Shown here: positions 1-4,502 of the stretch, piece after piece
Position numbering within the stretch: position 1 is the first letter of the stretch
Layout: the number at the start of each line of letters is the position of its first letter
Assembly: GCA_025464645.1 (NCBI GenBank)
Contig: JAODGF010000133.1
Span: forward strand, 1-6,166
DNA: 6,166 bases
Origin: Methanosarcinales archaeon
GTDB lineage: Archaea > Halobacteriota > Syntropharchaeia > Alkanophagales > Methanospirareceae
Direction of reading: 5' to 3'
Made by a program: the position numbers and the translations under genes
The notes under the pieces: model-generated
Database searches by the model: none
Told to the model about the DNA's origin: nothing
Seen by the model: the letters and a program-made list of their open reading frames with translations, nothing else

Positions 1-28
1 ATTTATTTTCTGTTTTCTTGTTGTGCTC

Positions 29-997
29 TTACCCTTTCGCTCTCTCTTCTATCACACAGGTAAACTCCTCCGGGTCCCTTATCCTTTTCAACTCCTCCTT
101 CCGTATCAAAACCGTATTATCTATTTGCACTCGCTTGACATTTCCATTCACCACGAGCACCGACTTTGTCCTCGTAACCCGCGATAAACTGCTTATTATC
201 CTCGCACGTTTTATCATTCGCTTCCCGTATTTGCTTATCCCGGTGAGAATTTTTACTCTTTCTTCTCCTCCTCCCTTTAACGATTGCGAAAGTGAAACAG
301 CGCTAAAAGGTGCATAAGCAGTTCTAAATATCTCGAACCCTATCTCTTCCATTACTCCCAAAATATACCGCTCTAAGCTCGAAGCCGATTCATCAGGGGG
401 CAAGGGGTTTTCAAATTCAGGTTTTAAAAACTCCAAAGCTTCTATTAACTTTGTATCTAAAATCTCCTCCAGCTTTAGTGCAATATCTATTGTAGTACTC
501 ATCTCTCCATCCTCATATTTGCTAACACTCCTCCTTGAAACCCCTAATTCCGCTGCGATGTCACCTAAGGAAAGCTGCTTCTTTTCTCGCGCACACTTCA
601 TTACTTCCCCGTCTATGTTAACATACAACCCCCCTGTGGTAGAATAAACGTATGGACGCACCCCTTCAACAAAATAGTCATACAGTGTGTGTATGTTCAG
701 AGCGGGAATGCCATATCTATGATATACAACGTCGTCTTCTAAAAAGAACGCACTTTTTCGCTCCCCCACGACAATCGGCGAAGCAAGCAAGCAAAATGCT
801 GCACGCTTTATACTCCTCGCTACTTCCTCGCTAATGCCATCTATGTTATGCAATATCTTTGCTAACAGTGTTATCTCCTCGCGCCTCGCCGCTAAGTCAA
901 AACTCCGGGCTTCGCATCTGCTCGATACGATAAATCCCGCTTCCTTCAATATTTCCGCTACCCTTACGACCAAATCATCCCTTTCTGCATTTTGCAT
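29..997 (-). CDS. Archaeal Cro/C1-type HTH transcriptional regulator (COG1395-like)
   Basis: Predicted cytoplasmic DNA-binding regulator of 322 aa, about the usual length of this archaeal family as I remember it; targets are unknown. Residues ~5-110 form an N-terminal domain with a conserved-looking CEARSFDLAARRE block (28-40) followed by LLAK (44-47), which recalls a degenerate restriction-endonuclease-like fold (inference). Residues ~133-182 are a Cro/C1 helix-turn-helix: LSLGDIAAELGVSRRSVSKYE (142-162) is helix-turn-recognition helix. Residues ~205-320 are a C-terminal domain beginning ERYILGVMEEIGFEIF. It is the last gene of an LSm-proC-regulator operon, starting 3 bases after the proC stop. 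The start is uncertain: the ATG lies inside a 7-bp tandem repeat, so MQNA is repeat-encoded. The next in-frame ATG is codon 133, too late; TTG at codon 9 is an alternative. Family assignment is fairly sure, function is not. Confidence 0.85.
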   Translation of the reverse strand: MQNAERDDLVVRVAEILKEAGFIVSSRCEARSFDLAARREEITLLAKILHNIDGISEEVARSIKRAAFCLLASPIVVGERKSAFFLEDDVVYHRYGIPALNIHTLYDYFVEGVRPYVYSTTGGLYVNIDGEVMKCAREKKQLSLGDIAAELGVSRRSVSKYEDGEMSTTIDIALKLEEILDTKLIEALEFLKPEFENPLPPDESASSLERYILGVMEEIGFEIFRTAYAPFSAVSLSQSLKGGGEERVKILTGISKYGKRMIKRARIISSLSRVTRTKSVLVVNGNVKRVQIDNTVLIRKEELKRIRDPEEFTCVIEERAKG

Positions 998-1023
998 TTT
1001 TCAGTTTGCATTTTGCATTTTGC
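986..1023. repeat. 7-bp tandem repeat (TGCATTT) across the proC/regulator junction
   Basis: On the plus strand the heptamer TGCATTT occurs at 986-992, 993-999, 1007-1013 and 1014-1020, with a degenerate unit TTCAGTT at 1000-1006 and a partial TGC at 1021-1023, all in exact 7-base register. Read on the minus strand it supplies the end of ProC (KMQNAN, stop in the degenerate unit) and the start of the regulator (MQNA). The unit length is not a multiple of three, so gain or loss of one unit would change the reading frame at the ProC C-terminus. Confidence 0.85.
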
Positions 1024-1840
1024 TTATTTCCCTTGCGCGCCTGGTTGCTTCTATTACCGCTTCCATCAGCGCTGCCTTCACACCCCTCGATTCCATTGCG
1101 TATAGCCCTCTTATTGTCGTTCCTCCTGGGGAAGCGGTCATTGCTTCTATATCCGACGGTTTATCACCCGCAAGAATCATCTTCGCTGCTCCCATCGCAG
1201 TCCCGGCAGCAATTGCCAGTGATAGTTCACGCGGCAAGCCCTCATACACTCCTCCATCTGCCATCGCATCTATAACCGCAGCAAAGAAAGCGATGCCACT
1301 GCCACTTAACCCTGTAATAACGTCCATGTCTCTCTCCTTCATGGAGTAAACCTCGCCAATAGCACTTAAAATCCCTTTTGCGAGTTCTTCATCCCCATCA
1401 CCTGCGTATCCGCCTTTGCATGTTGCAGACACTGCCGCTCTTACTCGTGCCCCTATATTCGGCATCGCGCGAATTACTTTTCTTCCTTCGCCAAGATACT
1501 CCTCTATCGCTCTTGTTGGCACGCCGGCAGCTATCGAAATCAACATCTTCTTTTCGGTCATGAGAGGTGCAATCTCTTCTACCACTCCCCGCACATCGTT
1601 TGGCTTAACCGCTAATATCACCACTTCCGATTTTTCCGCTACCTCTTTGTTATTGTCGCATACCACCACTCGCGCTCTTAAGTCTCCGGCGTCCAAAAAT
1701 CTGAGCTTCTCCGGGTTTGCGTCACTTATAAAAATCTTCATCTCCGGCTCAGCAGCCAATAGCCCACGAAGAATTGCCAGTCCTATGTTACCCACGCCGA
1801 TAATGCCTATTCTCCCCCTCTTTGCTCTCCTCTCATCCAT
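1001..1840 (-). CDS. proC: Pyrroline-5-carboxylate reductase
   Basis: Catalyses the last step of proline synthesis, the NAD(P)H-dependent reduction of 1-pyrroline-5-carboxylate to L-proline, in the cytoplasm. The 279 aa are the normal family length. An N-terminal Rossmann domain shows GVGNIG (15-20), AVKP (77-80), SIAAGV (102-107) and RAMPN (124-128). The C-terminal helical dimerisation and active-site domain has TGLSGSGIAFF (176-186) and the signature TASPGGTTIRG (235-245). Most family members I recall have GSGPA where this protein has GSGIA. The ATG is the only reasonable start; it lies 9 bases after the LSm stop with no clear Shine-Dalgarno motif, so translation is probably coupled. The last residues (KMQNAN) are encoded by the 7-bp repeat and look like an addition to the normal C-terminus. 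Identification is firm. Confidence 0.96.
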   Translation of the reverse strand: MDERRAKRGRIGIIGVGNIGLAILRGLLAAEPEMKIFISDANPEKLRFLDAGDLRARVVVCDNNKEVAEKSEVVILAVKPNDVRGVVEEIAPLMTEKKMLISIAAGVPTRAIEEYLGEGRKVIRAMPNIGARVRAAVSATCKGGYAGDGDEELAKGILSAIGEVYSMKERDMDVITGLSGSGIAFFAAVIDAMADGGVYEGLPRELSLAIAAGTAMGAAKMILAGDKPSDIEAMTASPGGTTIRGLYAMESRGVKAALMEAVIEATRRAREISKMQNAN

Positions 1841-1849
1841 TCTATCTAT

Positions 1850-2074
1850 TTATTCTTTAATTGGATTTATAAGCACGACGTTATTGCCCCGAACTATCAC
1901 AGAGCCAAGCAACCTCTTCTTTTCTCCATTCTCTAGCTCGTTTACTCCACTCAGATGCAAATTCAGGTAATCATCCACACTTGCCAACACTCCCTCCAGG
2001 ACGCTCCTCTCTCCTTTCATCTCTACATGCACCCTTCTCCCCACCAAATTTTGTATTCTTTTATTTGGAAACAT
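1850..2074 (-). CDS. Archaeal Sm-like (LSm) RNA-binding protein, Sm2-type
   Basis: Small 74-aa Sm-fold protein that should assemble into a six- or seven-membered ring and bind U-rich RNA; archaeal LSm proteins are linked to RNA processing and tRNA/sRNA handling. The Sm1 motif spans ~14-41 (VHVEMKG, then G28, D34 and NLHL at 38-41) and the Sm2 motif is LGSVIVRGNNVVLI (56-69), with the RG-N residues that form the RNA pocket. The start MFPNKRIQNLVGRRVHVEMKGE resembles what I remember of Archaeoglobus fulgidus Sm2 rather than the more widespread Sm1, so this may be a second LSm paralogue (inference). It is first in the minus-strand operon, followed by proC after 9 bases. GAGGA about 8 bases upstream of the ATG is a plausible ribosome binding site; an ATG 8 bases further upstream is out of frame. 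Confidence 0.93.
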   Translation of the reverse strand: MFPNKRIQNLVGRRVHVEMKGERSVLEGVLASVDDYLNLHLSGVNELENGEKKRLLGSVIVRGNNVVLINPIKE

Positions 2075-2112
2075 ATTCTCATTCCTCTTATCTTTATACT
2101 TCTACTCCTTTC

Positions 2113-2120
2113 TTTAAAAG
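2113..2120 (-). promoter_or_regulatory. Possible TATA box for the LSm-proC-regulator operon
   Basis: On the minus strand the sequence CTTTTAAAG lies about 40-45 bases upstream of the LSm ATG. A start site about 25 bases downstream would give a leader of roughly 15-20 bases that keeps the GAGGA ribosome binding site. It is based only on composition and spacing. Confidence 0.3.
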
Positions 2121-2152
2121 TATTTGCACCGTTTTGAATTTTTCCACTTCGG

Positions 2153-2166
2153 TAATTAAATTTATC
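2153..2166 (+). promoter_or_regulatory. Possible TATA box for pyrC
   Basis: An A/T-only stretch, TAATTAAATTTAT, is centred about 37 bases before the pyrC ATG, fitting an archaeal TATA box with a leader of about ten bases. No Shine-Dalgarno motif precedes the ATG, consistent with a very short leader. A second A/T-rich stretch at 2177-2193 lies too close to the ATG to serve as the TATA box. Confidence 0.35.
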
Positions 2167-2196
2167 AGTCTGGGCAAATAAATACGTTTAAAAGAC

Positions 2197-3510
2197 ATGC
2201 TTCATGATTTGGTCATTGAAGGTAAAGTTGTAAATCCTGATGGGGTATACGATGCTCAGATAGGCATTGACGGCGGATACATTACAGAGCTAAAAAAACA
2301 GGGCTTACGAAGCGAGAGAAAGATAGAGGCAGCAAGAGGTTGTTTGATCTTCCCCGGGTTTATTGACCTACACGCCCATTTAAGGGAGGATAGCAGCCAT
2401 AAATGGGACTACAAGGAAGATTACAAGTCTGGTGCTGCAGCTGCACTTCATGGTGGTATATCTACCGTTGTGGACATGCCAAATACTCCTTTGCCAGGCA
2501 TAAATTCAGAGCGAATAAAAGCGAAGCGTAAGCTTGCAGACATAAAGTCGAGAGGTTTGATTGACGTCTTTTTCTGCGGTGGTGTAACTGAATCCAAGAC
2601 TGCGATTATGGGTATGCGGAAAGAAGTAGTGGCGTACAAAATATACCTCGCCGAGACTTCTGGTGGACTATATATACGAGATGAGATGCTGCCGGAAGCA
2701 ATTAAAGCGGTGGAAGCGACTTCTAAACCCGTAGTAATTCATTGCGAAGACCAGGGGATTATAGAAACGAGGAGTAAGGAATTGAAGGTAAAGAGCAAGG
2801 AATGGAGAAGTCATGTAGAAATCCAGTCCTGGCTAAGACCTGAGGAAGCGGAATTGTCTGCGGTAAGGAAAGTTTTATCCGCAGCTTCTGCTTCTACTGC
2901 TTTTAAAATCAATATAGCTCATGTTTCTGTTTATGATACTTTGGGTATAATAGGGCGATACGAAAGAGGCAAGGTTTACTGTGAAGTCACACCACACCAT
3001 TTGTTTTTTAGTACGCGCGATGTAATTAGAAAAAAGGCGTTTTTAAAGACGAATCCACCTTTGAGAACCGCGGAAAATAGGCTGCGGTTGCTGGAAGCGT
3101 TTAAAAATGGTGGAATAGATTTTTTAGTTACCGACCACGCACCGCATATAAAGGAGGAAAAAGAGCGCGATATTTTAGATGCGCCAGCCGGGGTCCCTAA
3201 TTTAGATACTTATGGCAATTTCGTGGCTTGGTTGATAGAATCCTGTAATACTCATCCAACGCTTATATCGAGAGTGTGTTCGTATAATCCTGCGATGTTC
3301 TTAGGTTTAAACGACAGAGGGCGCATAGAAGTAGGAAAGAGGGCGAATTTAACCATACTGGATATAAATAAGCGAGAGAAGATCCGCTGCGAAGACTTAT
3401 ATACAAAATGCGGGTGGTCACCCTTCGAGGGCTATGAATTACCCGGAAAGGTGAAGCACACGATTTTTAATGGTGTTGTGGAAACGGAGTACGAAGAAAG
3501 CAATTGGTGA
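2197..3510 (+). CDS. pyrC: Dihydroorotase
   Basis: Cytoplasmic zinc enzyme of de novo pyrimidine synthesis, interconverting N-carbamoyl-L-aspartate and L-dihydroorotate. The 437-aa length and motif set fit the archaeal/allantoinase-like class of the amidohydrolase superfamily. Visible active-site residues are H59 and H61 with substrate Arg R63 in DLHAHLRE; MPNT with N95; K148 in AYKIYL, expected to be the carboxylated metal-bridging lysine; H182 in VIHCED; H242 in IAHVS; and D313 in TDHAPH, the catalytic aspartate. Ahead of the barrel is a β-sandwich strand (LVIEGKVVNPDG), completed by the C-terminal strands (GRIEVGKRANLTILD), with WSPFEG (407-412) near the end. The full motif set makes dihydroorotase more likely than allantoinase or hydantoinase. 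A Lys/Glu-rich segment at 192-204 is mildly repetitive. It is transcribed alone and converges on the small gene downstream, 7 bases from its end. Confidence 0.95.
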   Translation: MLHDLVIEGKVVNPDGVYDAQIGIDGGYITELKKQGLRSERKIEAARGCLIFPGFIDLHAHLREDSSHKWDYKEDYKSGAAAALHGGISTVVDMPNTPLPGINSERIKAKRKLADIKSRGLIDVFFCGGVTESKTAIMGMRKEVVAYKIYLAETSGGLYIRDEMLPEAIKAVEATSKPVVIHCEDQGIIETRSKELKVKSKEWRSHVEIQSWLRPEEAELSAVRKVLSAASASTAFKINIAHVSVYDTLGIIGRYERGKVYCEVTPHHLFFSTRDVIRKKAFLKTNPPLRTAENRLRLLEAFKNGGIDFLVTDHAPHIKEEKERDILDAPAGVPNLDTYGNFVAWLIESCNTHPTLISRVCSYNPAMFLGLNDRGRIEVGKRANLTILDINKREKIRCEDLYTKCGWSPFEGYELPGKVKHTIFNGVVETEYEESNW

Positions 3511-3517
3511 TTCGATT

Positions 3518-3745
3518 TTATTCCGTTTGTGATGCTTTTAATTTTAATATGTTAATCATCGTTGTATGCTGCTCAGAAAGTTTTTCTAAAATCTTTTGTG
3601 TGCTTCCTGTCTCCTCTTTAATCAGCTCTTCCGTCCTCTTCACCTCTTCTACAATTAATTTCCTCGTAGCTCTACCATTATACACAGAAAACAGGCCAAC
3701 GATCAACGCGAAGATTGTAGCCCCTCCAATTACATATTCCCACAT
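3518..3745 (-). CDS. Small single-pass membrane protein with coiled-coil tail, unknown function
   Basis: I do not recognise a named family for this 75-aa protein. A hydrophobic helix spans ~4-22 (YVIGGATIFALIVGLFSVY). It is followed by positive residues (NGRATRK, 23-29), which predicts a cytoplasmic C-terminus. Residues ~30-70 are charged and heptad-like (IVEEVKRTEELIKEE, then KILEKLSEQHTTMINILKLK), suggesting an amphipathic helix or coiled coil that could oligomerise or dock a partner. The start is chosen because AAGGAGG lies 11 bases upstream (core GGAGGGG, 9 bases), the best ribosome binding site in the window. The open frame continues upstream to 4006, but that part is antisense to carS and should be ignored. 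Head to head with carS and tail to tail with pyrC, it shares no operon here. The TM-plus-coiled-coil design recalls small phage or accessory proteins, but nothing more specific can be said. Confidence 0.65.
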   Translation of the reverse strand: MWEYVIGGATIFALIVGLFSVYNGRATRKLIVEEVKRTEELIKEETGSTQKILEKLSEQHTTMINILKLKASQTE

Positions 3746-3756
3746 TTTTATTTTCC

Positions 3757-3763
3757 CCTCCTT
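3757..3763 (-). promoter_or_regulatory. Strong Shine-Dalgarno for the small membrane protein
   Basis: The minus strand reads AAGGAGGGG, followed by a short A-rich spacer and ATG. This near-perfect anti-16S match fixes the start at 3745 rather than any upstream codon of the longer open frame, and is the main evidence that the small ORF is translated. Confidence 0.7.
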
Positions 3764-3775
3764 TTTATTATATGA
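3764..3775 (+). promoter_or_regulatory. Possible TATA box for carS
   Basis: TTTATTATATGA is centred about 37 bases before the carS ATG, consistent with a leader of about ten bases; no Shine-Dalgarno motif precedes that ATG. The element lies inside the 61-base divergent region, within the predicted 5' leader zone of the small minus-strand gene. Confidence 0.35.
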
Positions 3776-3785
3776 TAAGACTTCG

Positions 3786-3797
3786 TAGTATAAAAAG
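3786..3797 (-). promoter_or_regulatory. Possible TATA box for the small membrane protein gene
   Basis: On the minus strand CTTTTTATAC is centred about 46 bases upstream of the ATG at 3745. A start site about 25 bases downstream leaves a leader of about 20 bases that includes the AAGGAGG motif. This box lies on the far (carS) side of the carS TATA box, so the two divergent promoters would overlap. Confidence 0.35.
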
Positions 3798-3806
3798 TTC
3801 CAACAG

Positions 3807-4355
3807 ATGAACCCTATCATAGAGACTGTTTTGGTTGCAATATGGCTGATGCTGCCTGCGTACATAACAAATGCGAGTGCAGCGTTTTTTGGCGGTAAAA
3901 CGCCCATAGATAGAGGTGTTTTCTGGGGTAAAGCACGATTGCTTGGCGATGGGAAGACATACGAGGGTTTCTTAAAAGGATTCTCTTGCGGCTTTATCTT
4001 TGGCATCTTTCAGCAACTGTTCTTGTGTGAGTATATAAAAATGCCTTCTTTTGGTCCTTTTCCCTCATTCTTAGCCACTTTATTTTGCTTCTCGGCAGGT
4101 GCAATGCTGGGTGACATACTTGGGAGTTTCATAAAAAGGAGGTCAGGGCTAAAAAGAGGTGCTCCTTTGCCTCTGGTGGATCAACTGGACTTCGTGGGCG
4201 GTGCCTGGCTGCTTTTGTTCCTGTTCGCAAGAGAGTGGTTTGTCAAAACCTTTTCGGTAGAGATAATCATTACGGCTATTATTATTACCCCTCCCCTCCA
4301 TCTGCTTACAAATTACATTGGCTTTAAGATAGGGAAGAAAGGGGTGTGGTGGTAA
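3807..4355 (+). CDS. carS: CDP-archaeol synthase (CTP:2,3-di-O-geranylgeranyl-glycerol-1-phosphate cytidylyltransferase)
   Basis: Integral membrane enzyme that activates unsaturated archaetidic acid with CTP to give CDP-archaeol, the precursor for polar head-group attachment in archaeal phospholipids. The 182-aa length is typical. Family marks are LPAYITNASAAFFGG with PID (16-34), LGDGKTYEGF (46-55), and the CdsA-superfamily-like block GDILGSFIKRRSGLKRG (102-118) with P122 and DQLD (125-128), which supply the Mg/CTP-binding Asp and Lys/Arg residues. Roughly five membrane helices lie at 5-27, 57-76, 86-108, 128-146 and 151-171. The C-terminus (LTNYIGFKIGKKGVWW) also fits the family. The ATG matches the normal family start and has no Shine-Dalgarno motif, suggesting a short leader. 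No obvious T-rich terminator follows. Identification is firm. Confidence 0.95.
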   Translation: MNPIIETVLVAIWLMLPAYITNASAAFFGGKTPIDRGVFWGKARLLGDGKTYEGFLKGFSCGFIFGIFQQLFLCEYIKMPSFGPFPSFLATLFCFSAGAMLGDILGSFIKRRSGLKRGAPLPLVDQLDFVGGAWLLLFLFAREWFVKTFSVEIIITAIIITPPLHLLTNYIGFKIGKKGVWW

Positions 4356-4364
4356 AATCAAAAA

Positions 4365-4379
4365 GCGAAAAATATATAT
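4365..4379 (+). promoter_or_regulatory. Archaeal BRE/TATA-like promoter upstream of the antiporter genes
   Basis: GCGAAA (4365-4370) followed by AATATATAT (4371-4379) resembles a purine-rich BRE plus TATA box and is the clearest promoter-like element in the window. A start site about 22-26 bases past the TATA centre falls at about 4397-4401, on the ATG of the 34-codon ORF at 4398, so the transcript could begin without a leader. It would drive the antiporter-type genes. Confidence 0.5.
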
Positions 4380-4397
4380 GTAACATTTGCACAGAGT

Positions 4398-4502
4398 ATG
4401 TTGGAAACACTACTGACAATAAGAGAAATGATTAGAGATGAAGGAAACGGAGAGGAGAGGGGGAAGATAAGGATGGAGGGTGGTAAGATTGTTTTTAGCT
4501 GA
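4398..4502 (+). CDS. Possible 34-aa leaderless upstream ORF overlapping the antiporter start
   Basis: ATG at 4398 opens 34 codons (MLETLLTIREMIRDEGNGEE..., ending GGKIVFS) and stops with TGA at 4500-4502. It has no Shine-Dalgarno motif, but its ATG sits at the transcription start predicted from the TATA box at 4371-4379. It runs across the purine-rich ribosome binding region and overlaps the antiporter start (GTG 4480 or TTG 4489) in another frame, which would allow translational coupling. The product is hydrophilic with no recognised domain; the purine-rich tract biases it to E, G, K and R, so it may be a chance frame. Confidence 0.3.
   Translation: MLETLLTIREMIRDEGNGEERGKIRMEGGKIVFS
4475..4479 (+). 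promoter_or_regulatory. GGAGG motif that bears on the antiporter start codon
   Basis: GGAGG abuts the GTG at 4480, too close to serve it, but lies 9 bases before TTG at 4489, a normal spacing. For GTG the candidate is the weaker ATAAGGA at 4466-4472. The choice changes the protein by only three residues (MVR). Confidence 0.4.

Noticed and set aside
1..28. Terminator for the minus-strand operon at the window edge
   Set aside because: The minus strand here is A-rich without a T-run or hairpin; nothing can be supported in so short a stretch.
834..1970. Long plus-strand open frames (834-1349 and 1416-1970) antisense to proC and LSm
   Set aside because: They are low-complexity Ser/Ala/Ile/Leu translations lying opposite genes with clear family motifs; they are shadows of purine-rich coding strands.
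2075..2196. Possible RNA gene or riboswitch in the divergent LSm/pyrC region
   Set aside because: The 122 bases are A/T- and pyrimidine-rich with no tRNA-like arms, no strong hairpin and no riboswitch motif that I can see; promoter elements explain it.
3504..3788. Plus-strand 94-codon frame after pyrC
   Set aside because: It is antisense to the small membrane protein gene, which has the better ribosome binding site and a coherent TM-plus-coiled-coil layout; the plus frame is a Ser/Phe/Ile-rich shadow.
3746..4006. N-terminal extension of the small minus-strand ORF up to 4006
   Set aside because: It is antisense to carS. The strong Shine-Dalgarno motif sits before the internal ATG at 3745, and the extension shows no domain.
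4451..4467. Pure purine run as a possible triplex or G-quadruplex site
   Set aside because: It has only one run of five G and no regular spacing of G-tracts; it is better explained as ribosome binding sequence and strand purine bias.
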